From contig NZ_AZEI01000049.1 of assembly GCF_001436255.1 (NCBI RefSeq), positions 9,529 through 73,528 of the forward strand: DNA of 64,000 nucleotides, given 5' to 3'. Positions within the stretch are counted from its first letter, which is position 1, and the number at the start of each line of letters is the position of its first letter. The stretch comes from Lentilactobacillus rapi DSM 19907 = JCM 15042. Its GTDB lineage: Bacteria; Bacillota; Bacilli; Lactobacillales; Lactobacillaceae. Made by a program: the position numbers and the translations under genes. The notes beneath the pieces are model-generated. The model was not told where the DNA came from and ran no database searches. It saw nothing but the letters and a program-made list of their open reading frames with translations. Positions 26,951-36,728 of this stretch are shown here, piece by piece.

Positions 26951-27961
26951 ATGGCAACGGAAGATTCAATTTATGATATTACAATAATTGGCGGTGGACC
27001 CGCTGGAATGTTTGCCGGATTTTATGCCGGGTTAAGGGACGCAAAGACCCAAATTATTGAAAGCTTGTCCGAATTGGGTGGTCAGGTGAGTGCATTGTAC
27101 CCGGAAAAGACAATTTTGGACGTCGGCGGCTATCCAAACATCAAAGCCAGGAATTTGGTCGAGGAATTGGAAAAGCAGCTTAAACAGGCTGATACAGACG
27201 TTAAGCTGAATCAAACGGTGACGGATGTCGATAAAATCGATGAAGGGTACCAGATCACCACTAATAGAGGAACGAGTAAAACTAAAGCGATTATCATTGC
27301 GACCGGAGTGGGCGCCTTTAATCCGCGTAAATTAGCAGTGGATAACGGTGAACAGTTCGAAGGCAAGAGCTTGTTTTATAGTGTGAAAAACTTGGCGCAT
27401 TTCCGTGATCACGAAGTCTTGGTTGCCGGAGGCGGGGATGCGGCGATTGATGAAGCTTTGCTGCTGAATTCAGTTGCCAAGAAGGTTTATTTATTGCATC
27501 GTCGCGACAAGTTCAGGGCAATGGAACACAGTGTAACTCAACTGGTGCAGTCGTCAATTGAACTGGTAACCCCTTATTTGATTCAAAAGCTCACTCAGCA
27601 AGATGATGGCCGGGTGAAAGTTTCTGCTAAGAAGATGAAAACTGAAGAAATGAAAGATCTCGTGGTGGATGACTTGGTTGTCAACTATGGCTTCATCGCT
27701 CAAGACGATGCGCTAAATGGTTGGACAGTTCACCCAGAAACGGATCATGGAACCGTTAAAGTGGCAACCAATACGCTGACGGATCAGGATAACATTTATG
27801 CGATCGGGGATGTTTCAAAGTATGACGGCAAGCAACCATTGATCGCCACCGCCCTAGGAGAAGCGCCCATTGCAGTCAATGCCGCAATGAAGCACATTTA
27901 TCCGGACAGACGGGGACCAGTTCACAGTACCTCAATCAGTGAGCACGCCAAGCGGCATTAA
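26951..27961 (+). CDS. Ferredoxin-NADP reductase, thioredoxin-reductase-like type
   Basis: A 336-residue flavoprotein. The FAD-binding GGGPAGMFAGFYAG and the NAD(P)-binding VAGGGDAAIDEALLL are clear, and the C-terminal YAIGDVSKYDG ends the second FAD element. The CxxC of thioredoxin reductases is absent, which places it in the YumC-type ferredoxin/flavodoxin-NADP reductase group. GGAGG lies 7 nt before the ATG and the gene forms a pair with prsW. Confidence 0.92.
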   Translation: MATEDSIYDITIIGGGPAGMFAGFYAGLRDAKTQIIESLSELGGQVSALYPEKTILDVGGYPNIKARNLVEELEKQLKQADTDVKLNQTVTDVDKIDEGYQITTNRGTSKTKAIIIATGVGAFNPRKLAVDNGEQFEGKSLFYSVKNLAHFRDHEVLVAGGGDAAIDEALLLNSVAKKVYLLHRRDKFRAMEHSVTQLVQSSIELVTPYLIQKLTQQDDGRVKVSAKKMKTEEMKDLVVDDLVVNYGFIAQDDALNGWTVHPETDHGTVKVATNTLTDQDNIYAIGDVSKYDGKQPLIATALGEAPIAVNAAMKHIYPDRRGPVHSTSISEHAKRH

Positions 27962-28078
27962 GCTAGGTAACCATAGAACGGGGCCAAAGAGAATTGAGAG
28001 TTCTCATTCTCGGATGAAAAAGCGTACCCAATATGCTCAAAATCACATTAACCAAAATAGTCAAAAGGAGGACCCCAC

Positions 28079-30337
28079 ATGTTTGAACGCGGCGCCATCG
28101 AAGTTCATGATGCCTATCAGAATAATTTAAAACACGTTAATTTAAAAATTCCAAAGTATAAAATTACCGTTTTCGCCGGCCTGTCTGGATCTGGGAAGTC
28201 CTCACTCGTTTTTGACACGATTGCGGCCGCGTCTCGGCGAGAATTGAATGAAACTTTTCCCAGTTTTACCCAACAGTATCTACCTAAATATGGTCAGCCT
28301 CACGTTAAGCGGATCGACCACCTGCCCGTGGCAATTGTGATTGAACAAAAGCGAATTGGGAAGAATGCCCGGTCGACGCTCTCAACCTACACCGGGATTT
28401 ATTCGCTGCTGCGGTTGCTATTTTCTCGGGCAGGACAACCATTTGTGGGATACTCTGATACATTTTCATTCAATTTACCCCAAGGGATGTGCCAAACTTG
28501 TCAGGGGTTGGGCTACGTCGACGATATCGATTCCAAGGCACTCATTGACCCCAACAAATCCTTGAATCAAGGCGCGATCACCTTCGTCAGCTTTGGGCCG
28601 AACACCTGGCGTTGGCGCCGGTACGTGAATAGCGGCCTGTTTGATAATGATAAGCCAATCAAAGACTATACCGATCACGAAATGGACATGCTGATGAATG
28701 CCCCCCAGCAGCAATTAAAGGGGGCTCCTGCCAAATGGCCGCGGACAGCCTTGTATGAAGGGGTGATCCCCAGAATTCGGCGGTCAATTATTGGCAAAAA
28801 AGAAGCGCAGCATCATAAGGAGGCATTGGCCAAGATTGTGACCCGGCGGCCTTGTCCTGATTGTCATGGGACCAGATTGCGGCCGGAAGTGTTGACATGT
28901 AAGATTAATGGCCTCAATATTGCCGACGTCTTATCGATGGATCTTGTTCATGCACTGAAATTTCTGCATGACATTGATGTGCCGTTAGTAACTGACGTGA
29001 TCCGTGAAGTCGGCACGAAAATCCAATCGCTAATCGATATTGGCTTGGGTTACCTGACACTGGATCGAAGTACCGAAACGCTGTCAGGTGGAGAAACGCA
29101 ACGGATCAAAATCGCCAAATTCCTGACCAGTGACTTGGTTGACATGGCTTATATTCTTGATGAACCCAGTGTTGGCCTGCATCCCCATGATATTCAACTC
29201 ATTAAAAATGCCTTGATTAATTTAAAGAACAAAGGCAACACCATTCTAGTTGTCGAGCATAATCCCGAACTGATTCCGATCGCCGATTACGTGGTTGAAA
29301 TTGGTCCCAAAGCCGGTAAGGGTGGCGGCCAAGTCACCTTCACGGGAACTTACGAGGAATTACTTAATTCAAATACGATGACGGGCGATTACCTCAAACG
29401 ACCCCTCACTTATCGAACACCGCGCCAATTTGACGAAAAGATTTCATTACAGCACGTCCAGACGCATAATTTAAAAGATGTCAGCGTGGCGATTCCACTT
29501 GGCGTTGAAACAGTTATTTCCGGCGTTGCTGGTTCAGGTAAGAGTTCGTTAGTTGACGCGTTAAGACCAAAGTTAAAGGAACCCTTTATTGATTTGGCTC
29601 AAGGGGCGATTGGCACCAACATACGCTCAACACCAGTGACTTATTTGGATATTTTGGACGATATCCGCAAAGAATTTGCCAAGGCAAGTGGCGCGTCGAC
29701 CAGTTTATTTAGTTACAATGGCAAAGGTGCCTGTCCGCGCTGTAAGGGCAAAGGAGTGACAATTACCAACATGGCGTTCATGGATCCAGTGGTTCAGGAA
29801 TGTGAAATGTGTCATGGAAAACGTTACAATGACGAAGCCTTAAGCCATCTGTATCACGGTAAAAATATCAGCGAAGTCCTCAACCTGCCGATTACAACGG
29901 CAATTGATTTCTTTAAGGATACTGAAGAAATCGATCATAAGTTAGTGAATATGCAAAAAGTTGGTTTGGACTATCTGACGTTGGGCCAGCCACTGACGAC
30001 ACTGTCTGGTGGTGAACTGCAACGACTTAAGTTAGCGGTTCAACTGAACAAAACCGGCACGATTTATTTGTTGGATGAGCCAACTGCCGGCCTGCATATG
30101 AAAGATGTTGCCAAGTTGATCAAACTGTTTGACGAACTGGTGGCGGCCGGAAATACGCTCATTATTGTTGAACACAACTTGGAGGTTATCAGCAAAGCAG
30201 ACTGGTTGATTGACGTCGGCCCAGATGCCGGAATTTATGGTGGGGAGATTTTATATGCCGGAATTCCTGAGAAAGCCCAGACTGAAGCAACATCACGAAC
30301 TGGTCAAGCATTGAAGGCCTACAATCAGCAGCGTTAG
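28079..30337 (+). CDS. UvrA paralogue (UvrA2-like ABC ATPase)
   Basis: A 752-residue duplicated ABC ATPase. Both halves have Walker A (GLSGSGKSS and GVAGSGKSS), signatures (LSGGETQRIKIA and LSGGELQRLKLA) and Walker B (ILDEPSVGLHP and LLDEPTAGLH). Zinc-finger cysteines occur in CQTCQGLGY, CPDCHG and CPRCKGKG...CEMCHGK. It is about 190 residues shorter than normal UvrA, as in UvrA paralogues that lack part of the UvrB-interacting and insertion regions; these are tied to DNA damage tolerance or drug resistance rather than classic excision repair. AAGGAGG fixes the ATG. Confidence 0.88.
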   Translation: MFERGAIEVHDAYQNNLKHVNLKIPKYKITVFAGLSGSGKSSLVFDTIAAASRRELNETFPSFTQQYLPKYGQPHVKRIDHLPVAIVIEQKRIGKNARSTLSTYTGIYSLLRLLFSRAGQPFVGYSDTFSFNLPQGMCQTCQGLGYVDDIDSKALIDPNKSLNQGAITFVSFGPNTWRWRRYVNSGLFDNDKPIKDYTDHEMDMLMNAPQQQLKGAPAKWPRTALYEGVIPRIRRSIIGKKEAQHHKEALAKIVTRRPCPDCHGTRLRPEVLTCKINGLNIADVLSMDLVHALKFLHDIDVPLVTDVIREVGTKIQSLIDIGLGYLTLDRSTETLSGGETQRIKIAKFLTSDLVDMAYILDEPSVGLHPHDIQLIKNALINLKNKGNTILVVEHNPELIPIADYVVEIGPKAGKGGGQVTFTGTYEELLNSNTMTGDYLKRPLTYRTPRQFDEKISLQHVQTHNLKDVSVAIPLGVETVISGVAGSGKSSLVDALRPKLKEPFIDLAQGAIGTNIRSTPVTYLDILDDIRKEFAKASGASTSLFSYNGKGACPRCKGKGVTITNMAFMDPVVQECEMCHGKRYNDEALSHLYHGKNISEVLNLPITTAIDFFKDTEEIDHKLVNMQKVGLDYLTLGQPLTTLSGGELQRLKLAVQLNKTGTIYLLDEPTAGLHMKDVAKLIKLFDELVAAGNTLIIVEHNLEVISKADWLIDVGPDAGIYGGEILYAGIPEKAQTEATSRTGQALKAYNQQR

Positions 30338-30443
30338 TTAAATTAAGATAAATCAATCAGATGTTGAGACATTAGTGCGACTTGGCTTAACTACTGTATA
30401 TTGATAAAACTCGCACAAACGGCTGATTCTGGCCATTTAAGCG

Positions 30444-30488
30444 AAAAGCGGCAATGCATTCCCAGAAACAGAATGTATTGCCGTTTTT
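30444..30488. terminator. Terminator after the UvrA paralogue
   Basis: Arms GCGGCAATGCATTC and GAATGTATTGCCG around CCAGAAACA, followed by TTTTT; A-rich on the other flank, so it may also serve the convergent channel gene. Confidence 0.8.
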
Positions 30489-30529
30489 ACGTAGATTTTG
30501 GAATCGAATTGGTTTTCATCCCAATCCAA

Positions 30530-31312
30530 CTATTTTTGCTTATGCTTTTTAGTGGCGTGGTGTTCCGGTTGCCCCGCTTTCTCAGCCTTTAAGTGTTTCT
30601 CCAGCTGATCCACTTGCTTGGAAAGCCGGGCAACTTGCCGGGAGAGTTGCTTTAGAGTCTGCGTCTGTTCATCTTGTTTGTCCTCGTTCGTGAAGAAATC
30701 AGTAATCGTTGAGGTTAATAAACCAAGAAAGCCAATCCCACCAAGCATGAGGACAGCAGCGACAATTTTGCCACCGTCGGTCTTGGGGGTTACGTCACCG
30801 TAACCGACGGTCGTCGCTGTGGTAATTGCCCACCAAAGCGAATTTTGGAGCGAATCGTGCTCAAATGACGCGAAAATCAGTGAGCTAAAGATGAGAATAA
30901 CCAAACTGATTGACAATAGGTAGATAAAGCCGGTGTCGTACAAAAAGCGGTGCAGGGCCCGGGTAAACTTTCCAGACAGGCCAAATTTCCAAAGCAGGTT
31001 GTAATACCTCACGATTGAATAGAGGCGCGCAATCCGGAAAAATACGAAGATCGGATGTGATGGGATTAACGCAATCAAGTCGAACAAATTTGAAATCAAA
31101 AAGTCCTTTTTGGATTTGGCTCGGAAAAAGCGGATAACATAATCCATTAGAAAGAACAGCCAAATCAGCATGAAGGTGATGCGATATGGCCCGTTATGCA
31201 GCGTAATCGTGCCGTTAAGAGCGAAGATGGCCATCGCAAAGGATACCAATGCCAAGGCTGCAACCAGCACATTATAGAGCAGAATATCCAGTTTTTGAAT
31301 GCCGCGTTTCAT
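30530..31312 (-). CDS. Six-helix voltage-gated-type potassium channel
   Basis: A 260-residue ion channel with about six membrane helices. The pore helix and filter are TTATTVGYGDVTP, the K+ signature. An arginine-containing S4-like segment (FRIARLYSIVRYY) precedes the pore. The cytoplasmic tail (QLSRQVARLSKQVDQLEKHL) is a coiled coil suited to tetramer assembly. The frame is open from 31345, but GGGGGAG 8 nt before the ATG at 31312 decides the start. Confidence 0.88.
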   Translation of the reverse strand: MKRGIQKLDILLYNVLVAALALVSFAMAIFALNGTITLHNGPYRITFMLIWLFFLMDYVIRFFRAKSKKDFLISNLFDLIALIPSHPIFVFFRIARLYSIVRYYNLLWKFGLSGKFTRALHRFLYDTGFIYLLSISLVILIFSSLIFASFEHDSLQNSLWWAITTATTVGYGDVTPKTDGGKIVAAVLMLGGIGFLGLLTSTITDFFTNEDKQDEQTQTLKQLSRQVARLSKQVDQLEKHLKAEKAGQPEHHATKKHKQK

Positions 31313-31405
31313 ATTGCCAACTCCCCCTAAAAGTGAACAATTCACCGCACTTAATCCTCGATAAGCCAGCTAGATGCATTTTATCCCCAGACTTCAGCCG
31401 ACTTA

Positions 31406-33550
31406 CTAACGGCTGCTGTCGTTGTTGGTTGCATCCGGATTGGTAATCTTAATCCGGTTGGTATCGCTTGATTTATGATGAATCTCAGGCGCATCGGTAA
31501 AGTATTCATGGATCGTTGACTTATTACCGTTTTCAGAATACAAGCTCGTTGATTTCTTGCCACGTTTCTCTTCAATCTTCTTCTCTTTTTGATAGCCATC
31601 AGCGTAATTATATTTCCGGGGGTCGATACTTTCGAAGCCCTTTGGATGGTAGAAGCGCAGCAGGTTCTTTTCGTTGAGCGAATCGGAAAGGGACAATTCG
31701 GTTTGGACCCGCTTCTTGTTTTTCTTCACTTGTGCTGCCTGTTGCTTGGTCAGTTTCAGCAATTGGCCAGTCTTGTTTGAGTAAACGTCGCCGCCAATTG
31801 AAGTGAAGGTTGGGCTGACCCAGTCCTGATTTCTGAATGCTACGACTTGATCATGCTGCTTTGAGAAAATGTCGGTGCCAAATTGAACGTACCGCTTGGT
31901 ACTGACCCCGAGTAAATGCATCAATGTTGGCAGAACGTCAATTTCCCCGGCATACTTATTAGAAACGTACCCGTCTTTTCGGCCAGGGATGTTGATGATG
32001 AGTGGAACCCGCTGAAGTTGAGCGTTGTCAAAGTCGTCCCAATCGTCAGCGTTCCGGTGGATTGCCTTGGCGAGGTTCTGGTTCTCAGAATCGGAAATTC
32101 CGTAGTGGTCCCCGTAAAGCACAATGACGGAATGTTTCAGTAAGCCACTCTTACGCAGGTAATTATAAAATTCATGGACGGCTTGATCCAGATAGTGGGC
32201 GGTTAGGAAGTAGTTATCGACCACGTCATCGCCAGTGTTGGTGGTCTTGAAGTTAGTATCTTCCTTATCAAGGTCGAATGGGAAGTGATTGGTAACCGTG
32301 AGGTATTTGACATAGAAGGGCTGTTGGAGATTTTGCAAGTATTGCACGGAATCCCTGAATAACAGCTTATCTTTCAAGCCATATCCCAACGAGCGGTCGC
32401 CAGACGTATCATAGTAACTGGCATCAAAGAAGTATTGGTAACCCATGTTCTTATAAACATTGTTTCGATTCCAAAAACTGGCAATGTTCCCGTGGAAAAC
32501 AGCACTCGTGTAACCCCGACGCTGCTTCAGAATTGCCGGAGCGGCTTGGAAGGTGTTGTCACTACCCAGTTGGGCAAAGAGAGACCCCTGGGGCAGGCCA
32601 TAAGTGCTGGTTTCCAGCATATTTTCAGCATCGGACGTTTTTCCTTGACCAACTTGATGGAAAAAGTTCTTGAACGCATATGAAGAGTGACTCCGATATA
32701 ATTTATTTAAAAATGGCGTGACTTCCTTGCCATTGATCTTTTGGCCAATTAAGAATTGCTGGAAACTTTCCAAATGAATGTAAATGACGTTCTTTCCCTT
32801 GGCAATCCCATAATATTTTTTGTTCGGCTTTGCATAGTGAGCGCGGGTAAATTTGAGGACGTCGTCTAGTTCGGACTTGGTGGCGGTAGCCCGCAGATCG
32901 TTATTGTGCTGTGACTTCATGCCATCATAAACCGTGAACGCATCTAACCCCAGGTATTTGACGATGTAGGTCCGGTCAAATGTCCGAGTGAGCAACTGCG
33001 GTCGATCCATTTCTGCCAGTGAAAGGTTAATCGTAAAAAAGAGCATGCAAAAAGACGTCACTGCCAATCCGATTCGGCGGTTAAGTGGCCGTTGGTCGAT
33101 CTTGATTTTTTTGAAGACCAGCAGTAAGACGATAACGACAATATCAATCCAGTAGAAAATATCGTGAATGTTAGTGAGCGCCCATGAACTGCCGCTGAGT
33201 CCTTGATTGACTTTGGAGTAGCCGGTCATGGTGCTGACGGTCATGAAATCGGTAAATTCTCGGAAATAAATGACGTTTAAGTAGAGTAAAACTGTGTCGA
33301 GAATTGAAATTAATAGGGCAATCGGATAAAAGAACCGAGCCCGTTTGAAGTAAAGGGCAATGCCAATCAGTAAACCAGTCGTGGCTAAGGGGTTAATCAA
33401 GACGATCAAGAATTGAAAGGGATTACCGATCCCCAATTTAAAGTCAGCGAAATAAGCCAACATTGTCTTGAGCCAGAAACAAACGACTAGTAGAATGAGG
33501 AATCCTTTACGGGTGCTACTTTTCTCAAGAATCTTATTAACGAATTTCAA
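31406..33550 (-). CDS. LTA synthase-like membrane sulfatase/phosphoglycerol transferase
   Basis: A 714-residue protein with five N-terminal membrane helices and an extracellular sulfatase-fold domain. The domain shows IYIHLESFQQF (metal-binding Glu), the nucleophile region MLETSTYGLPQGS (Thr), and VLYGDHYGIS (metal Asp/His). LtaS-type enzymes polymerise glycerol phosphate from phosphatidylglycerol into lipoteichoic acid; the family also includes primases and teichoic acid modifiers. The C-terminal ~80 residues are charged and low in complexity. The start is TTG at 33550, with AAGGAG 8 nt upstream. Confidence 0.9.
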   Translation of the reverse strand: MKFVNKILEKSSTRKGFLILLVVCFWLKTMLAYFADFKLGIGNPFQFLIVLINPLATTGLLIGIALYFKRARFFYPIALLISILDTVLLYLNVIYFREFTDFMTVSTMTGYSKVNQGLSGSSWALTNIHDIFYWIDIVVIVLLLVFKKIKIDQRPLNRRIGLAVTSFCMLFFTINLSLAEMDRPQLLTRTFDRTYIVKYLGLDAFTVYDGMKSQHNNDLRATATKSELDDVLKFTRAHYAKPNKKYYGIAKGKNVIYIHLESFQQFLIGQKINGKEVTPFLNKLYRSHSSYAFKNFFHQVGQGKTSDAENMLETSTYGLPQGSLFAQLGSDNTFQAAPAILKQRRGYTSAVFHGNIASFWNRNNVYKNMGYQYFFDASYYDTSGDRSLGYGLKDKLLFRDSVQYLQNLQQPFYVKYLTVTNHFPFDLDKEDTNFKTTNTGDDVVDNYFLTAHYLDQAVHEFYNYLRKSGLLKHSVIVLYGDHYGISDSENQNLAKAIHRNADDWDDFDNAQLQRVPLIINIPGRKDGYVSNKYAGEIDVLPTLMHLLGVSTKRYVQFGTDIFSKQHDQVVAFRNQDWVSPTFTSIGGDVYSNKTGQLLKLTKQQAAQVKKNKKRVQTELSLSDSLNEKNLLRFYHPKGFESIDPRKYNYADGYQKEKKIEEKRGKKSTSLYSENGNKSTIHEYFTDAPEIHHKSSDTNRIKITNPDATNNDSSR

Positions 33551-33650
33551 ACCTTCTGCTCCTTAATATTATTGCTTGTTTTATCTTATCAAATATTTTT
33601 CCAAAATTAAGGAAATAATCGGGATTTTGCCTAAATCTTAAAATGATTTG

Positions 33651-33679
33651 TTGTAACTGTATGAAAAAATTCTTATACT
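33651..33679 (+). promoter_or_regulatory. Promoter of the histidine phosphatase gene
   Basis: TTGTAA (33651-33656), 17 bp, TATACT (33674-33679), 30 nt before the start codon. Confidence 0.6.
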
Positions 33680-33709
33680 TGAGGCATCAAGCGTAAAGGA
33701 AGTGTCAGG

Positions 33710-34366
33710 ATGAGTAAGTTTACGTTGTATATGGTTCGTCATGGGCAAACCTATTTCAATATTTATAATAAGTTACAGGGGTGGAGTAATTCGCCACTGA
33801 CCGATAAAGGGATGCAAAATGCGGTTGATACCGGTGAGAAGCTTAAAAATACAAAATTTGCGGCGGCATACTGCAGTGATACCACTCGAGCCGAGGAGAC
33901 TGCAAGGGTCATTTTGGAAAAAAATCAGGTTTCCGATGTCAAGCAACCAACGACGTCGATGTTTTTCCGGGAGGAGTTTTACGGTTATTTTGAAGGAAAT
34001 GACATGGATCAATCTTGGTATCTGGCAGGAGCGCCTCATGGCCTGCCCACGTTTAAAGATATCGTGGAGAAATATTCGATCGGCCAAGCTAAAGATTATT
34101 TGAAGGCGGCAGACCCCTTCCATCAAGCTGAAAATAACGATGAATACTGGCAACGGTTGAATCAGGGATTTGATCTCATTAAGAATAATCCAACGATCAA
34201 AGATGGCGATAATATCTTGTTGATCAGCCACGGCAATACCTTATTGAGTGTCGTCGAGCGTTATGGTGAAGGCAAATATGACATTACCAAGCGGCCAGCT
34301 AATGGAAGTTTAACGAAGTTGGCATTTGATGGTGATAACGTGAAGGTTACGGCGTATAATGAATAG
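33710..34366 (+). CDS. Histidine phosphatase family protein (phosphoglycerate mutase-like)
   Basis: A 218-residue enzyme with the catalytic start MVRHGQTYFN (phospho-histidine), SPLTDKGMQNA, CSDTTRAEETA and the second histidine in LLISHGNTLL. It belongs to the broad phosphatase branch rather than the glycolytic mutases, which are longer in the middle. The substrate is unknown. AAGGAAGTGTCAGG precedes the ATG. Confidence 0.88.
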   Translation: MSKFTLYMVRHGQTYFNIYNKLQGWSNSPLTDKGMQNAVDTGEKLKNTKFAAAYCSDTTRAEETARVILEKNQVSDVKQPTTSMFFREEFYGYFEGNDMDQSWYLAGAPHGLPTFKDIVEKYSIGQAKDYLKAADPFHQAENNDEYWQRLNQGFDLIKNNPTIKDGDNILLISHGNTLLSVVERYGEGKYDITKRPANGSLTKLAFDGDNVKVTAYNE

Positions 34367-34539
34367 TGTACGAGAAAGCAGGCTGTAATTTGTGTCATTA
34401 ATGCATTCGTTTTTCTCGTGGCAGTTTTACGATGTGAGTTTAACATCCAGAATCACCCTTGATTTTGATTGCCGCCCAGCCCGTTCACCACACATATTTT
34501 ATAAGTATTTGCAAAACTAATTCACTAGGTAGGTACATT

Positions 34540-34992
34540 TTGAAATTTAAAGAAACAGATCAACTTGATGACATATATCACGATGCCCGAACCATTCGCC
34601 ACCATGTATTTGTAGGTGAGCAGGGCATCGATGAACATGATGAATTCGATGGTACCGATTCGCAGGCGGTGCACTTTGTTGCTTATGTAGATGGTCAACC
34701 GGTGGCAACCGCACGAACGACGGTAACTGATGAGGGTGTCCATATCCAACGGGTGGCAACCGAAAAAGAGTTCCGGCATAAGGGTTATGCCAAACAATTA
34801 TTACAGTACATCTTGAATGATAAGCGATTCGCGCAAGTCTCCCGTTTCTATCTTGGAGCCCAGGAAACTGCAGTTGGTTTCTATCAGACGTTGGGCTTTC
34901 ACACATACGGCGAGCCATTTGTGGAAGTCGGCATTAAGCATCGACAAATGGAAAAGCTTGACCGCCATCATTCAAATCTTCATATCAGTTGA
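34540..34992 (+). CDS. GNAT-family N-acetyltransferase (ElaA/YjcF-like)
   Basis: A 150-residue acetyltransferase. VRHHVFVGEQ-type start (IRHHVFVGEQGIDEHDEFD), then AYVDGQPVATARTT, the acetyl-CoA motif VATEKEFRHKGYAKQLL and LGAQETAVGFYQTLGF. The acceptor is unknown. The TTG at 34540 is preferred over the ORF opening at 34459 since TAGGTAGG lies 8 nt upstream and the fold starts here. Confidence 0.85.
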   Translation: MKFKETDQLDDIYHDARTIRHHVFVGEQGIDEHDEFDGTDSQAVHFVAYVDGQPVATARTTVTDEGVHIQRVATEKEFRHKGYAKQLLQYILNDKRFAQVSRFYLGAQETAVGFYQTLGFHTYGEPFVEVGIKHRQMEKLDRHHSNLHIS

Positions 34993-35024
34993 CACACTTG
35001 AGAAATCGAGTGTGTTTTTTTGTT
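34991..35024 (+). terminator. Intrinsic terminator after the GNAT gene
   Basis: Arms ACACACTT and AGTGTGT with GAGAAATCG between, then seven T. It ends against the stop of the convergent acyltransferase gene. Confidence 0.8.
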
Positions 35025-35025
35025 T

Positions 35026-36135
35026 TTAGCGTGGAATACCAATCTTTTTAATCCAAGTGAGGAGTCGCTGCCATCCAAAATGAATGCCAATCGCCGAAGC
35101 AAATGACAGTATCCAAGTGCCGATGTAAATCACAATTATTCCCAAAATTGGATTTCTAGTGACCAACGCTTTGCCAAAACTGAGCCAAAGAATTTGCTGC
35201 CAAAAAACATTGGAGAGAAATGCCTTATAGGCAAAGCCTGCCAGATAGTGAACGATCCGAGTGATTGCCATGTGTTGCCTAATTTGATAAAGGGCAATTG
35301 CCGAGATTAGCAAAATAATCGCCAAGTCATAGATGGCCATTGAAGGCTTGTAATAAATGGCGTTGGTTAATTTTACGGGCAGACCAAACTGAAGCAGTTC
35401 GATGTTGATCCAGTAGAAGCTGCCACAAGCCAACACTACTAACAGGAACCAGTAACGCTGTAAAAATTTGGCAACGATAGGGTGATAGTGCCATGCCAGG
35501 GCGCCACCGACCCCATAAATGATAAAGCTCGGAAAGAAGCGATCCAGCAAGTACCAGCGAGTCATGTAGGGGCCATGAAAGACCAGTTGATCGTACAGCC
35601 ATAACCAACCAAAATAAACGAAGGTGGTCACTGACAGGGCAATGAGGCCCCGATATGGATTTGTTTGACACCACTTCACCAGTTGCCAAAATAATGGCAT
35701 CAGCACAATGAACTGTAACATCATCGTATTGTACCAGAGGTGGGGAGCTGCATTACCATTAATGAACTGCCAGATAAATTGATCGAGGGTTTGATAATGG
35801 TTGACCTGCTGTACCCAAGGCATTATCAGCAGATAGATGTTTGTCCACCAAATGGTCGGGATCAATAACGCGTGCCACTGGGTATTTAGGTAGGCACGAT
35901 AGTTAGGGCTGGCTGAACTTGTCCGAATGGTGGTGTACAAAATTCCAAAGATAAATGCTGGGGCAGTGAATTTAACCAGATTGTACGCGACCCCAATGCC
36001 GACCTGGACTTGGTGACTTGGATGGGTGGTCAAGGCAAATGCAAGAATAGTTTGCAGCATGACAGCCGTGCAGGCGAAGAGCTTGAGGTAATCACCAACG
36101 TCTGTCATATTTGAATTGGATTGTGACTCTGGCAT
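35026..36135 (-). CDS. Acyltransferase 3 family membrane protein
   Basis: A 369-residue protein with about ten membrane helices. DYLKLFACTAVMLQTIL resembles the first helix of the acyltransferase-3 family and the layout fits; the usual early histidine is not obvious, so activity is uncertain. Such proteins O-acetylate polysaccharides, peptidoglycan or teichoic acids. The frame opens at 36174; AAGGA 9 nt before the ATG at 36135 supports the shorter start. Confidence 0.7.
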   Translation of the reverse strand: MPESQSNSNMTDVGDYLKLFACTAVMLQTILAFALTTHPSHQVQVGIGVAYNLVKFTAPAFIFGILYTTIRTSSASPNYRAYLNTQWHALLIPTIWWTNIYLLIMPWVQQVNHYQTLDQFIWQFINGNAAPHLWYNTMMLQFIVLMPLFWQLVKWCQTNPYRGLIALSVTTFVYFGWLWLYDQLVFHGPYMTRWYLLDRFFPSFIIYGVGGALAWHYHPIVAKFLQRYWFLLVVLACGSFYWINIELLQFGLPVKLTNAIYYKPSMAIYDLAIILLISAIALYQIRQHMAITRIVHYLAGFAYKAFLSNVFWQQILWLSFGKALVTRNPILGIIVIYIGTWILSFASAIGIHFGWQRLLTWIKKIGIPR

Positions 36136-36260
36136 AGGACCAGTCCTTACTGTAATGATTATGATTTTGGTCAAAGAAAAAAGAACTGGAAGTTATTCCC
36201 AGTCCCTTGAAATTTTATGTGGTTGATAGTTATTGAATTGTTGGATGTAACAAATGAAGA

Positions 36261-36728
36261 TTAATCGAAATCAGTTACGTGAGCTGATCCAACGTAGTTC
36301 CACCATGGTGCCTTAACCGCTTCAGTAATCACACCGCGGTTTTGAGCATCGATCATTTTACCATTACCGACATACAAACCAACGTGAGAAATTGCTGATG
36401 CGTTCCAGCCGAAGAATACCAAATCACCTTTTTGAAGGTTCTTGTATGAAACTTTCTGACCGGCATTGTATTGTGCTTGGGCGGTACGAGGAAGGGTAAC
36501 ATTAGCGCCCTTCTTGTAAACATAGCTGGTGAATCCTGAGCAATCAAATGATGAAGGACCAGTAGCACCGTATGAATATGGTTTACCAAGGTTTTGCTTT
36601 GCAACTTGGTAAAGTTGTGAGTAAGAAGCATCTGTATCAGCCTTTGATGCTGATGCAGTGCCAAAACCTGCTGTTAATAGTGCAAAGAATGCAACTAAAC
36701 TTAAAATAATTTGTTTATGTAATTTCAT
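36261..36728 (-). CDS. Secreted NlpC/P60 endopeptidase
   Basis: A 155-residue exported protein: signal peptide (SLVAFFALLTAGFGTASA) and one NlpC/P60 domain with the catalytic cysteine in SSFDCSGFTSYVYKK, the histidine in ISHVGLYVG and the third polar residue in MIDAQNRG. It cleaves peptide stems of peptidoglycan. No LysM or SH3 targeting domain is present. The ribosome site (AGGAG) is unusually far from the ATG (13 nt). Confidence 0.92.
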   Translation of the reverse strand: MKLHKQIILSLVAFFALLTAGFGTASASKADTDASYSQLYQVAKQNLGKPYSYGATGPSSFDCSGFTSYVYKKGANVTLPRTAQAQYNAGQKVSYKNLQKGDLVFFGWNASAISHVGLYVGNGKMIDAQNRGVITEAVKAPWWNYVGSAHVTDFD

